From: Streptomyces sp. AP-93
GTDB lineage: Bacteria; Actinomycetota; Actinomycetes; Streptomycetales; Streptomycetaceae
DNA: 64,000 nt
Assembly (NCBI RefSeq): GCF_022808175.1
Contig: NZ_JALGBX010000007.1
Coordinates: 62,001 to 126,000, forward strand
Direction: 5' to 3'
In this document: piece after piece, positions 37,877 through 48,030 of the stretch
How the letters are laid out: every line of letters begins with the position of its first letter
How positions within the stretch are numbered: position 1 is the first letter of the stretch
Notes under the pieces: generated by a model
The model's input: only the letters and a program-made list of their open reading frames with translations
Told to the model about the DNA's origin: nothing
Database searches by the model: none
Made by a program: the position numbers and the translations under genes

Positions 37877-39256
37877 GTGGTAGACCGCAAGCCGCCGCTT
37901 TCGCCCGAGGAGCTCCGCGCTCTCGTCGCCAGCGGTGAAATCGACACAGTGGTCCTGGCCTTCCCCGACATGCAGGGGCGGCTCCAGGGCAAGCGGTTCG
38001 CCGCACAGTTCTTCCTCGACGAGGTCCTCGGGCACGGCACCGAGGGCTGCAACTACCTCCTCGCCGTCGACACCGACATGAACACCGTCGACGGGTACGA
38101 GATGTCCTCCTGGGACCGGGGCTACGGCGACTTCGCCATGCACCCCGACCTCGCCACCCTGCGCCGGATCCCCTGGAACCCGGGCAGCGCCTTCGTCCTC
38201 GCCGACCTCGCGTGGAACGACGGCTCGCCCGTGGTCGCAGCGCCCCGGCAGATCCTGCGCCGCCAGCTCGAGCGCCTCGGCGAACACGGGTACACCGCGA
38301 TGGTGGGCACCGAGCTGGAGTTCATGGTCTTCCTGGACACCTACGAGCAGGCCTGGAACTCCGACTACCGCGGCCTGACCCCCGCCAACCAGTACAACAC
38401 CGACTACTCCATCCTCGGGACCGGCCGCGTCGAACCCCTGCTGCGCCGCATCCGCAACGAGATGCAGGCCGCCGGCCTGGTCGTCGAGTCGGCCAAGGGC
38501 GAGTGCAACCTCGGCCAGCACGAGATCGTCTTCCGCTACGACGAGGCGCTGACCACCTGTGACCAGCACTCCGTCTACAAGACGGGGGCCAAGGAGATCG
38601 CCGCCCAGGAGGGTGTCTCGCTCACCTTCATGGCCAAGTTCGACGAGCGCGAGGGCAACTCCTGTCACATCCACCTCTCGCTCAACGATGCCGACGGACG
38701 CAGCGCGATGGCCGGTGAGGGCCCGGACGCGCACGACCACGGCGGTATGTCACCCGTGATGCGCCACTTCCTGGCCGGCCAGCTCGCCGCCCTGCGCGAC
38801 TTCTCCCTTCTCTACGCCCCCAACATCAACTCCTACAAGCGTTTCCGGCCGGGATCCTTCGCGCCGACCGCCGTCGCCTGGGGCGTGGACAACCGGACCT
38901 GCGCGCTCCGCGTGGTCGGCCACGGCCGCTCCCTGCGCTTCGAGAACCGCCTGCCCGGCGGCGACGTCAATCCGTACCTCGCCGTCGCCGGCCTGGTCGC
39001 GGCCGGAATCTACGGCATCGAGAACCGCCTGGAGCTGCCCGAGGCCTGCGCCGGCAACGCCTACACCGCCGACTTCGCGCACGTTCCCACCACCTTGCGC
39101 GAGGCCGCCGAGCTCTGGGAGAACAGCGAGATCGCCAAGGCCGCCTTCGGCCCCGAGGTCGTCGCCCACTACCGCAACATGGCCCGCGTCGAACTGGACG
39201 CGTACGACTCCGCCGTGACCGACTGGGAACTGCGCCGCTCCTTCGAACGCCTCTAG
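37877..39256 (+). CDS. glnA4: Glutamine-synthetase-like gamma-glutamyl-amine ligase (GlnA4 type)
   Basis: A 459-residue GS-fold ligase. Catalytic-core segments are GTELEFMVF, ECNLGQHEIVF, NSCHIHLSL, SYKRFRPGSFAPTAVAWG and FENRLPGGDVNPYLAVA. The sequence departs from true glutamine synthetase: it lacks the adenylylation-loop tyrosine region and several ammonium-site residues, as in the GlnA3/GlnA4 group of Streptomyces, where GlnA4 makes gamma-glutamylethanolamide. The GTG follows GAAGGAGAG. The aldehyde dehydrogenase and SDR genes follow in the same direction. The symbol is by family and synteny; ethanolamine as substrate is inferred. Confidence 0.85.
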   Translation: MVDRKPPLSPEELRALVASGEIDTVVLAFPDMQGRLQGKRFAAQFFLDEVLGHGTEGCNYLLAVDTDMNTVDGYEMSSWDRGYGDFAMHPDLATLRRIPWNPGSAFVLADLAWNDGSPVVAAPRQILRRQLERLGEHGYTAMVGTELEFMVFLDTYEQAWNSDYRGLTPANQYNTDYSILGTGRVEPLLRRIRNEMQAAGLVVESAKGECNLGQHEIVFRYDEALTTCDQHSVYKTGAKEIAAQEGVSLTFMAKFDEREGNSCHIHLSLNDADGRSAMAGEGPDAHDHGGMSPVMRHFLAGQLAALRDFSLLYAPNINSYKRFRPGSFAPTAVAWGVDNRTCALRVVGHGRSLRFENRLPGGDVNPYLAVAGLVAAGIYGIENRLELPEACAGNAYTADFAHVPTTLREAAELWENSEIAKAAFGPEVVAHYRNMARVELDAYDSAVTDWELRRSFERL

Positions 39257-39291
39257 GGCCGGAGCCGTCCCGTAGGGCCGGAGCCGTCCCG
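39254..39291. repeat. 19-bp tandem duplication at the glnA4 stop codon
   Basis: TAGGGCCGGAGCCGTCCCG is repeated twice head to tail; the first TAG is the glnA4 stop codon. The rest of the 120-nt spacer is C-rich and shows no operator motif. Confidence 0.85.
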
Positions 39292-39376
39292 GCATCCGCC
39301 GCCCCGCCCCGCCCCGCCGCACCGCATTACCGGACCCACCGCACCCACCGCACCCGAACGTCTGAAAGGCCACCAC

Positions 39377-40741
39377 GTGTCCGATGCGCTGGAAGTCTTG
39401 AATCCGGCCACCGAGGAACTCGTCGCCGTCGTCCCGGCCGCCACACGGGACGACGTCGACGCCGCCGTCGTACGGGCCACCGCGGCCCAGCGGGCCTGGG
39501 CGGCCGCCGCTCCCGGCGACCGGGCCAGGCTGCTGCGCCGCTTCGCCGCGGTCGTCGACGGGCACATCGAGGAACTGGCACAGCTGGAGGTCCGGGAAGC
39601 GGGCCACACCATCGGCAACGCCCGCTGGGAAGCCGGCAACGTCCGTGACGTGCTCGACTTCGCCGCCGGGGGAGTGGAACGGCTCTCCGGCCGCCAGATC
39701 CCCGTCGCCGGCGGCATCGACGTCACCTTCCTCGAACCCCTCGGCGTCATCGGCGTGATCGCGCCGTGGAACTTCCCCATGCCGATCGCCGCCTGGGGCC
39801 TCGCCCCGGCGCTGGCCGCCGGCAACGCGGTCATCCTCAAGCCCGCCGAGACCACCCCGCTCACCGCGCTGCGCCTCGCCGAGCTCGCCCTGGAGGCCGG
39901 ACTCCCCGAGCACCTCTTCCAGGTGCTGCCCGGCCGGGGCGAGGTCGCGGGCGACGCCCTCGTCGAGCACCCGGGGGTGGCCAAGATCGTGTTCACCGGC
40001 TCCACCCGGACCGGCAAGCGGATCATGGCCAAGTGCGCCGACCGGGTGAAGCGCCTCACCCTCGAACTCGGCGGCAAGAACCCCAACATCGTCTTCGCCG
40101 ACGCGGACCTGGAGGCGGCGGCCGCCGCGGCCCCCATGTCCTTCCTGGACAACACCGGGCAGGACTGCTGCGCCCGCACGCGGATCCTCGTACAGCGCTC
40201 CGCGTACGACCGGTTCATGGAACTGCTCGTCCCCGCCGTCGAGAAGGTGGTCGTCGGGGACCCGTACGACGAGAACACGCAGCTGGGGCCGCTGATCTCG
40301 CGGGCGCAGCTGGACCGCGTACGGTCCTACGTCACCGATGACCTCACCGTCGTCCGGGGCACCGCGCCCGAGGGCCCCGGCTTCTGGTACCCCCCGACCC
40401 TCGTCACCGGCGTCGACCCCACCGCCGCCGTGGCCACCGAAGAGGTCTTCGGACCGGTCGCCGTCGTCCTGCCCTTCGAGGACGAGGAGGACGCCGTACG
40501 CCTGGCCAACGCCACCGACTACGGCCTCGCGGGCTCCCTGTGGACCCGCGACGTGGGCCGCGCGCTGCGCGTCTCGCGCGCCGTCGCCGCGGGCAACCTG
40601 TCGGTCAACTCGCACAGCAGCGTCCGCTACTGGACCCCCTTCGGCGGCTACAAGCAGTCCGGACTCGGGCGCGAGCTCGGACCCGACTCCCTCACCGCTT
40701 TCACCGAGACCAAGAACGTCTTCATCAGCACGGAGGCCTGA
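39377..40741 (+). CDS. NAD(P)-dependent aldehyde dehydrogenase
   Basis: A 454-residue ALDH-superfamily enzyme. Catalytic Cys264 sits in NTGQDCCARTR, the general base Glu in LELGGKNPN, the cofactor-binding Lys in NAVILKPAETTPL, and the oxyanion Asn in IAPWNFPMP. In the module it should oxidise the aldehyde produced from the gamma-glutamylated alcohol (or amine) to the acid. The GTG start is preceded by GAAAGGCCACCAC. The SDR gene starts 6 nt after its stop, so they are coupled. Confidence 0.92.
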   Translation: MSDALEVLNPATEELVAVVPAATRDDVDAAVVRATAAQRAWAAAAPGDRARLLRRFAAVVDGHIEELAQLEVREAGHTIGNARWEAGNVRDVLDFAAGGVERLSGRQIPVAGGIDVTFLEPLGVIGVIAPWNFPMPIAAWGLAPALAAGNAVILKPAETTPLTALRLAELALEAGLPEHLFQVLPGRGEVAGDALVEHPGVAKIVFTGSTRTGKRIMAKCADRVKRLTLELGGKNPNIVFADADLEAAAAAAPMSFLDNTGQDCCARTRILVQRSAYDRFMELLVPAVEKVVVGDPYDENTQLGPLISRAQLDRVRSYVTDDLTVVRGTAPEGPGFWYPPTLVTGVDPTAAVATEEVFGPVAVVLPFEDEEDAVRLANATDYGLAGSLWTRDVGRALRVSRAVAAGNLSVNSHSSVRYWTPFGGYKQSGLGRELGPDSLTAFTETKNVFISTEA

Positions 40742-40746
40742 AGAAC

Positions 40747-41541
40747 ATGAGCATCGAGCCCACCGAAGAGATCGTCTGCCGCCGCCTGGTCGGCCGTACC
40801 GCCGTCATCACCGGAGCCGGCAGCGGCATCGGCCTCGCCACCGCCCGCCGGCTGGCCTCCGAAGGTGCCAACGTCGTCTGCGGCGACATCGACGAGACCG
40901 CGGGCAAGGCCGCGGCCGAGGAGGTCGGCGGCACCTTCGTCAAGGTCGACGTCACCAGCCCGGAGGAGGTCGAGGCCCTGTTCAAGACCGCCTTCGACAC
41001 CTACGGCTCCGTGGACATCGCCTTCAACAACGCCGGCATCTCGCCCCCGGACGACGACTCGATCCTCACCACGGGCCTGGAGGCCTGGAAGCGGGTCCAG
41101 GACGTCAACCTCACCTCCGTCTACCTCTGCTGCAAGGCCGCCCTGCCCTACATGCAGCGCCAGGGCCGGGGCTCCATCATCAACACCGCCTCCTTCGTGG
41201 CCCGGATGGGCGCCGCCACCTCGCAGATCTCCTACACCGCCTCCAAGGGCGGCGTGCTCGCCATGTCCCGCGAGCTCGGCGTGCAGTTCGCCCGCGAGGG
41301 CATCCGCGTCAACGCGCTCTGCCCGGGGCCCGTCAACACCCCGCTCCTGCAGGAGCTGTTCGCCAAGGACCCGGAGCGGGCGGCCCGCCGGATCGTGCAC
41401 ATCCCGCTGGGCCGGTTCGCCGAGCCCACCGAGATCGCCGCCGCCGTCGCCTTCCTCGCGAGCGACGACTCCTCCTTCATCAACGCCACCGACTTCCTGG
41501 TCGACGGCGGGATCTCCGGCGCGTACGTCACTCCCCTGTAA
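40747..41541 (+). CDS. Short-chain dehydrogenase/reductase
   Basis: A 264-residue Rossmann oxidoreductase with the cofactor loop TGAGSGIG (22-29), NNAG, and the catalytic Tyr163/Lys167 in SYTASKGG; Asp at the end of beta-2 (CGDIDE) favours NAD. The ATG is 6 nt after the aldehyde dehydrogenase stop. In this cluster it could oxidise the hydroxyl of gamma-glutamylethanolamide to the aldehyde, before the ALDH step. That assignment is inferred from the order of chemistry. Confidence 0.9.
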   Translation: MSIEPTEEIVCRRLVGRTAVITGAGSGIGLATARRLASEGANVVCGDIDETAGKAAAEEVGGTFVKVDVTSPEEVEALFKTAFDTYGSVDIAFNNAGISPPDDDSILTTGLEAWKRVQDVNLTSVYLCCKAALPYMQRQGRGSIINTASFVARMGAATSQISYTASKGGVLAMSRELGVQFAREGIRVNALCPGPVNTPLLQELFAKDPERAARRIVHIPLGRFAEPTEIAAAVAFLASDDSSFINATDFLVDGGISGAYVTPL

Positions 41542-41564
41542 ACGTCCGCCTCCCACCACCCTCC

Positions 41565-41598
41565 CGACAGCCGGGCGTCGCACGACGCCCGGCTGTCG
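41565..41598 (+). terminator. Perfect hairpin terminator of the glnA4 operon
   Basis: A 16-bp perfect stem CGACAGCCGGGCGTCG / CGACGCCCGGCTGTCG with a 2-nt CA loop, 24 nt after the SDR stop. No U tract follows. Confidence 0.85.
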
Positions 41599-41663
41599 TG
41601 CTCCACCGTCCGCGACGCTCTTGACCGTGATGATCCTTCTGAGAACCAGGAGAACCCACCTCA

Positions 41664-42968
<1,305 letters not shown>

Positions 42969-42985
42969 CCGTTTTTCAGCCGGCC

Positions 42986-44188
42986 CTAGAGGAACGTGCG
43001 GCCCTCGCCCCGGTAGGTCGGGGCGGTGGCCGTCACCCGGTCGCCCTGGACCAGCTGCAATGTGTCGAAGCGCTCGCACAGCTCACCGGCCTTCGCGTGC
43101 CGGAACCAGACCCGGTCGCCGATCAGCAGATCGTCGGCCGGACTGCCGAGCAGCGGGGTCTGCACCTCGCCGGCCCCCTCCTGCGGGTCGTAGCGCAGCC
43201 CCTCGGGCAGGTACGGAACCGGCAGCCGGTCCGCGCCGGGCGCGCCGGAGGCCGGGTACCCGCCGCCGAGCACGGTGACCACCCCGACCCCGGGCCGGCG
43301 GACCACCGGCTGGGCGAAGAGCGCCGCCGGGCGGCCGCTGAAGGAGGTGTAGTTGTCGAACAGCCGCGGTACGTACAGTCCCGACCCGGCCGCGATCTCC
43401 GTGACGGCGTCCTCGGCGGCGGTCTGCTGGACGCTGCCGGTGCCGCCGCCGTTGACGAACTCCAGGTCGGGGACCACCGCGCGCACGGCCCGTACGGCCT
43501 CGGCCCGGCGGGCGGCCAGCTCCTTGCGGGCCGCGCCCTGCATCAGCCGGATGGCGCGCGACCTGAGCGGACGCCCCGGGAGGGCGTCGCCGACCCCGGC
43601 CACGTGGCCCTCGTAGCCCATCAGCCCGACCACCCGGAAGCCGGGCCGGGCGCTCACCGCGCGGGCCAGCTCGGCGAGCTGGGCGGGCTCGCGCAGCGGG
43701 GAGCGGCGGGCGCCGACGCGCACCCTGCCGCCGAAGAGGTGCAGGGCGGTGTCCAGTTCCAGGCAGACCCGGATCTCCTGGCCGCCGCCGTCGCGGGCCC
43801 GGTCCACGAGCTCCAGCTGCGCGAGGTCGTCGACCATCACGGTGACCGCGCCGGCCAGCTTCGGATCGGCGGCGAGCTCGGCGAAGCCGGCCCGGTCGGC
43901 GGACGGGTAGGCGAGCAGGACGTCCTCGAAGCCCGAGCGGGCCAGCCAGATCGACTCGGCGAGGGTGTAGGACATGATCCCGGCGAACCCGGGCCGCGCC
44001 AGGACCCGTTCGAGCAGCGCACGGCACCGTACGGACTTGCTCGCCACCCGGACCGGCTTCCCGCCGGCGCGACGCACGAGATCGTCGGCGTTGGCGTCGA
44101 ACGCGTCCAGGTCCACGAGGGCGAGCGGAGCGTCGAGATGGGCGGTGGCCCGGTCGTAACGGGCCCGGTCGGCGGCGGGGGAGTTCAT
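42986..44188 (-). CDS. PLP-dependent amino acid aldolase/deaminase (D-threonine aldolase-like)
   Basis: A 400-residue fold-type III PLP enzyme. The alanine-racemase-like barrel begins at about residue 22 (LALVDLDAFDANADDLVRR), with PLP Lys51 in VRVASKSVR and the phosphate-binding FVNGGGTGS. The C-terminal D-serine-dehydratase-like domain has VWFRHAKAGELCERF, whose His and Cys match the zinc ligands of that family. It could act on a D-amino acid; the substrate is not determined. It is divergent from the membrane-protein gene at 44.4 kb. Confidence 0.85.
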   Translation of the reverse strand: MNSPAADRARYDRATAHLDAPLALVDLDAFDANADDLVRRAGGKPVRVASKSVRCRALLERVLARPGFAGIMSYTLAESIWLARSGFEDVLLAYPSADRAGFAELAADPKLAGAVTVMVDDLAQLELVDRARDGGGQEIRVCLELDTALHLFGGRVRVGARRSPLREPAQLAELARAVSARPGFRVVGLMGYEGHVAGVGDALPGRPLRSRAIRLMQGAARKELAARRAEAVRAVRAVVPDLEFVNGGGTGSVQQTAAEDAVTEIAAGSGLYVPRLFDNYTSFSGRPAALFAQPVVRRPGVGVVTVLGGGYPASGAPGADRLPVPYLPEGLRYDPQEGAGEVQTPLLGSPADDLLIGDRVWFRHAKAGELCERFDTLQLVQGDRVTATAPTYRGEGRTFL

Positions 44189-44441
44189 GGGCGGCAGCCT
44201 GCCAGATGGGTGTACTCGTGGGTAGGGGGTTCGCGGAGGCCGGGGGACGCCCTGCCAGGTCAGAGGCCCGGGAGGGCGCTCCGGTCACATCTCGGTCTCG
44301 ACCTCCGGATGCCCCATTTGGATATTGAGGCGGCAGTTCGAATGTGTTTACTGTCGCTCCTCCCCGGCCGACGTTTCAGGCGCTGACGGGCGCGTAAAGT
44401 AAGGGCAGGCAGCCGACGGGAACGGGGGGCTGAGCCGCCGG

Positions 44442-45281
44442 ATGAGTACGTCCACACCGCACGGCGGGGTCCTGACCACGCCCGACCATGTCCAGGTACC
44501 GCCACGGCGGCGCCCGGGAACGGTCCTCGCCGCCGCCCTGTGCGGCCTCCTCGGCCTCGGTCTCACCGGTGCGGCCGGCTACAAGGCGGTCTCCGACCAC
44601 CAGGCCGCGTCCCGGCCCGTGCCCCCCGCCGAGGCCTACCGCAAGGCCGCGTCCCTCTGGCACAGCACGCCCGTCGACACCCTGTTCCCGCTCGTCCTCG
44701 ACGGCCAGGACGCCGGGCCGGGCGGCGCCGACCGCACGTGGACCCGGATCACCGAGGCCGCCGACGCCGGCTGCTCCGAGGTACTCGACGCCGACTGGCA
44801 GGCCCTGTTCGCCGGGACCGGGTGCACCCGCGTGCTCGTCGCCACCTACACCGACGCCACCCGAAGTTCCCTCGTCACCGTCGGCATGGTCTTCACCCCG
44901 GCGGAGGCCGCCGCCATGGACCTGCTGCGCGGCCGGTTCACCGCCCCGCCCGGCTACGGGTTCCGCCCCAACCGCCGCGGTGCCTGGACCGCCTCCGTGC
45001 TCGCCGAAGCCCCTGTCGTCGTCTACACCGTGTCCGCCTTCGCAGACGGCCGCCGCCTCAACGAACCCAGCCCCGCGGAGGACAAGATGGCCGAGGACGC
45101 CCGCGGGCGCGTGGCCCAGGCGGGCCTCGGCCACGAGGCCAAGGCCATCGGCGATCTGGTGGGAGGCACCCTGCGCACCCTCGCGACCTCCCCTCCGGGC
45201 AAGCCGGTCCGGCCGGCCGCGGAGCCGTCGAAGACCCCGCAGACCCCGGCCCCGACGGCGACCCCGGAGGCCGCCCGGTGA
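44442..45281 (+). CDS. Membrane-anchored protein upstream of mycosin
   Basis: A 279-residue protein. A cytosolic N-terminus of about 27 residues is followed by one membrane helix (VLAAALCGLLGLGLTGAAGY) and an extracytoplasmic domain of about 190 residues with two cysteines (DAGCSEVLD, GTGCTRVLV), ending in a Pro/Thr/Ala tail. Its stop codon overlaps the start of the protease (GTGA), so the two are translationally coupled and probably act together. I do not recognise a domain; an inhibitor, anchor or partner of the protease is possible. Confidence 0.75.
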   Translation: MSTSTPHGGVLTTPDHVQVPPRRRPGTVLAAALCGLLGLGLTGAAGYKAVSDHQAASRPVPPAEAYRKAASLWHSTPVDTLFPLVLDGQDAGPGGADRTWTRITEAADAGCSEVLDADWQALFAGTGCTRVLVATYTDATRSSLVTVGMVFTPAEAAAMDLLRGRFTAPPGYGFRPNRRGAWTASVLAEAPVVVYTVSAFADGRRLNEPSPAEDKMAEDARGRVAQAGLGHEAKAIGDLVGGTLRTLATSPPGKPVRPAAEPSKTPQTPAPTATPEAAR

Positions 45282-46462
45282 CCCGCCGCGCCCTGTTCCC
45301 GGCGGCCCTCGCCCTCGGAGCCCTCTTCACCGTCACCGCCGCGCCGCCGGCCACCGCCGACTCCATCCGCGACCGCCAGTGGGGCCTGACCGCCCTGCGC
45401 GCCGAGGAGGCCTGGGGCACCACGCGGGGCGAGGGGGTCACCGTGGCCGTCCTGGACACCGGGGTCGACCCGACGCACCCCGACCTGGCCGGCCAGGTCC
45501 TGGAGGGCGTCGACCTCGTCGGGATGGGCGCCGTACGGGGCGACCGCGCCTGGGCCCGCCACGGCACCGCCATGGCCGGGATCATCGCCGGGCACGGCCA
45601 CGGTGCCGACGGCAAGAAGGGCATCCGGGGCATCGCCCCCCAGGCGAAGATCCTCCCGGTCCGGGTGATCCTGGAGGAGCGCGACCCCGGCCGGGACAAG
45701 GCCCGCGACAGCAAGGGCGGCGCCCTCGCCGAGGGCATCCGCTGGGCCGCCGACCACGGCGCGGACGTGATCAACCTCTCGCTCGGCGACGACAGCAGCT
45801 CCGCCCACCACGAGGCCGCCGAGGACGAGGCCGTCCAGTACGCCCTGGCCAAGGGCGTGGTCGTCGTCGCCTCCGCCGGCAACGGCGGCAAGGAGGGGGA
45901 CCGCATCTCGTACCCGGCCGCCTATCCCGGGGTCATCGCCGTCACGGCCGTCGACAAGAAGAACCGGAAGGCCTCCTTCTCCACACGCAGCTGGTACGCG
46001 ACCGTCAGCGCCCCGGGCGTCGGCGTGGTCATCGCCGACCCCGACCGCTCCTACTACGAGGGCTGGGGCACCAGCGCCGCTTCCGCCTTCGTCTCCGGCG
46101 CCGTAGCCCTGGTCAAGGCGGCCCACCCGGACCTGTCCCCGGCGCAGATCAAGAACCTGCTGGAGGACACGGCCTCCAATTCCCCGCGCGGCGGCCGCGA
46201 CGACTCCCGCGGCTTCGGCCTGGTGGACCCGGTCGCCGCCCTCCAGGCCGCCGACGAAATGTCCCCCGAGCCGGTGCTGCCCGCACCCGTCGTGGACGGG
46301 AGCCCCTACTTCGGTCCCGGTCCCGACCCGGTGCGCGACCCCGGGCTCTGGGCCCGCTTCGGAGCCCCGGTGGGCGTGGCGGCGGGGCTGGCCCTGCTCG
46401 CGGCGGCCGGCGTACTGGTCCGGCGGCCCGGGGCCGGACGGCGGGATCCCGACGCGGGATAG
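45278..46462 (+). CDS. Mycosin-like subtilase (S8), membrane anchored
   Basis: A 394-residue exported serine protease. Signal peptide (about 1-28), then the subtilisin domain with D60 (VAVLDTGVDPTH), H95 (RHGTAMAG), N202 (ASAGNGG) and S266 (GTSAAS); a C-terminal helix (VGVAAGLALLAAAGVLV) anchors it, followed by a basic tail. This is the layout of mycosins of type VII secretion, but no EccB, EccC, EccD or EsxA-like gene lies in this window. The GTG overlaps the upstream stop. The SseB-family gene follows after 12 nt. Confidence 0.9.
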   Translation: MTRRALFPAALALGALFTVTAAPPATADSIRDRQWGLTALRAEEAWGTTRGEGVTVAVLDTGVDPTHPDLAGQVLEGVDLVGMGAVRGDRAWARHGTAMAGIIAGHGHGADGKKGIRGIAPQAKILPVRVILEERDPGRDKARDSKGGALAEGIRWAADHGADVINLSLGDDSSSAHHEAAEDEAVQYALAKGVVVVASAGNGGKEGDRISYPAAYPGVIAVTAVDKKNRKASFSTRSWYATVSAPGVGVVIADPDRSYYEGWGTSAASAFVSGAVALVKAAHPDLSPAQIKNLLEDTASNSPRGGRDDSRGFGLVDPVAALQAADEMSPEPVLPAPVVDGSPYFGPGPDPVRDPGLWARFGAPVGVAAGLALLAAAGVLVRRPGAGRRDPDAG

Positions 46463-46474
46463 GCTCGGGGAACT

Positions 46475-47215
46475 GTGGCGAACAAAAACATTCCGGACCC
46501 CGGTTTCTCCGACGACGACGGCTCCGCCGACCCCCGGCTGAGCGCGGCCCTGGCCGCCTGGGCCGAGGACAGAGCCAAGGAGCCGGAGCTGCTGGCGGCG
46601 CTCAAGGACGCGCGCCTGCTGGTTCCCGTCGTCGCGGTCCTCGGCGAGGTCGAGACGGACCCCGAGACCGGACTCAAGCGCGAGAAGACCAGCGACATGG
46701 CCGTCCCGACCCTGCGGGCGGGGGACCGGCGGGCGCTGCCCGCCTTCACCTCCATCGCCTCGCTGGCCCTGTGGGACCCGGCCGCCCGCCCGGTGGCGGT
46801 GCCGCTGCACCAGGCGCTGGCCGCCGCCGCGCACGAGAAGGCCGACACCATCGTCCTGGACCTGTCCGGGCCGGTCACCTACCAGCTGGCGGGCTCCGCG
46901 CTGCTCGCGCTCGCCGAGGGCCGCACGGACGCCGGCCCGCTCGCCGACCCCGCCGTGCGCGAGGCCGTACGGGCCGTCGTGAGCGCCGAGCCGGCCGTAC
47001 TCGGCGCCCACCTCGGCCCGGGCGGTGCGGACGCCGACGGAACCCTGGCGATCGTGCTGGCGGCCGGTCCGCAAGCCGCGCCGGCGGCTCGCCGGGTGGC
47101 CGAGGCCCTGGCGGGCGACGAGACCCTGCGCGCACGCCTCGTAGGCGGCCTGGACCTGGCGCTGCTCCCCGAGGGGGCCCCGGTCCCGCCGGGCGAGCCG
47201 CTCTTCACGCGCTGA
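46475..47215 (+). CDS. SseB-family protein
   Basis: A 246-residue soluble protein of the SseB family: an N-terminal domain (DPRLSAALAAWAEDRAKEPELL, LLVPVVAVLGEVET, KTSDMAVPTL, PAFTSIASLALWDP, about 18-115) followed by a second domain of about 120 residues. The biochemical role of the family is unknown. The GTG start is 12 nt after the protease stop, indicating one transcript, which ends in a perfect hairpin. Confidence 0.85.
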   Translation: MANKNIPDPGFSDDDGSADPRLSAALAAWAEDRAKEPELLAALKDARLLVPVVAVLGEVETDPETGLKREKTSDMAVPTLRAGDRRALPAFTSIASLALWDPAARPVAVPLHQALAAAAHEKADTIVLDLSGPVTYQLAGSALLALAEGRTDAGPLADPAVREAVRAVVSAEPAVLGAHLGPGGADADGTLAIVLAAGPQAAPAARRVAEALAGDETLRARLVGGLDLALLPEGAPVPPGEPLFTR

Positions 47216-47225
47216 GCGACCCGGA

Positions 47226-47271
47226 ACGCCGAAGGACCACGCCGTGATGTCACGGCGTGGTCCTTCGGCGT
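47226..47271. terminator. Bidirectional perfect hairpin terminator
   Basis: A 22-bp perfect stem (ACGCCGAAGGACCACGCCGTGA and its complement) with a TG loop lies between the convergent SseB and DUF1844 genes. Confidence 0.9.
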
Positions 47272-47308
47272 CGTGCTTCCGCGGTGACGCGGTTACTCGG
47301 TTACGGGG

Positions 47309-47683
47309 TTACGCGTACACGGGACCCGTGAACTTCTCGCCCGGGCCCTGCCCCGGCTCGTCCTGCACCAGCGAGGCTTCGCGGAAGGCCAGCTGGAGGG
47401 ACTTCAGGCCGTCGCGCAGCGGGGCGGCGTGGAAGGAGCTGATCTCGGTGGCGCTCGCGGTGACCAGGCCCGCCAGGGCGGTGATCAGCTTGCGGGCCTC
47501 GTCGAGGTCCTTGTACTCGGAGTCCGGCTTGTCCAGGCCCAGGTTGACCGCCGCCGCGCTGAGGAGGTGGACGGCCACCGTGGTGATGACCTCGACGGCC
47601 GGCACGTCCGCGATGTCGCGGGTCAGGTCGTCGTAGTCGGGGGCGGAGTCAGGAGTGGAACCGGAGGGCGTCGCGTCAGTCAT
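47309..47683 (-). CDS. DUF1844-family protein
   Basis: A 124-residue, mostly helical, acidic protein: [40 protein letters not shown] and [20 protein letters not shown] are the conserved DUF1844 segments. No catalytic residues are recognised. The [11 protein letters not shown] is preferred over the longer frame, which would run into the infC leader. It is divergent from infC, as is common in Streptomyces and its relatives. Confidence 0.88.
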   Translation of the reverse strand: MTDATPSGSTPDSAPDYDDLTRDIADVPAVEVITTVAVHLLSAAAVNLGLDKPDSEYKDLDEARKLITALAGLVTASATEISSFHAAPLRDGLKSLQLAFREASLVQDEPGQGPGEKFTGPVYA

Positions 47684-48030
47684 GGGCCACACGATATGCC
47701 GTGCGGCGGGCTTGCAACGCGGGTGGTAGTATGTACTTCGACCGGCCGGACACTTATGTGCCCGGCCCACAAGTGGAGGCTCCGATTCTCCCACCCAGCC
47801 ACCCTCACGGGAGGCGGGTCACCGGTCAGGCGGTATCCATCGTTCCGTACGGACGATGGAAAGCTGCCCGATTTTGCGCCCCGCGGTTCGCACGCGACGG
47901 TGCTCCGGTTGTATTGGAGCCCTCGTCTGTGCCCGGCGGGGCTTTTTTGATTCTCCGCCGCGGTCGGTCTGACGGAAAAACGTCAGCGGCTGTCCTCCAG
48001 GCAGCCGTGTGGTGCTACCGAGGAGGATCC
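47684..48030 (+). promoter_or_regulatory. infC leader with attenuator-like hairpins (no gene)
   Basis: A 347-nt spacer. Hairpins seen: CCATCGTTC with GGACGATGG (around 47838-47860); GCTCC/GGAGC (around 47902-47920); and a terminator ending GGGGCTTTTTT at about 47937-47947, whose right arm can pair either with AGCCC just upstream or with GCCCCGC at about 47877. This gives mutually exclusive structures, as in an attenuator. TAGTAT at 47727-47732 may be the -10. Downstream, AGGAGG at 48021-48026 serves infC. Confidence 0.7.

Noticed and set aside
44188..44441. LexA box (TTCGAATGTGTTTACT near 44336)
   Set aside because: Only one half resembles TCGAAC; the GTTCGA half is missing.
47731..48030. 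Open frame from ATG 47731 running in frame into infC, suggesting an N-terminal extension or leader peptide
   Set aside because: It crosses a terminator with six T residues and several hairpins, shows no IF-3 homology, and the AGGAGG site lies just before the ATC start.
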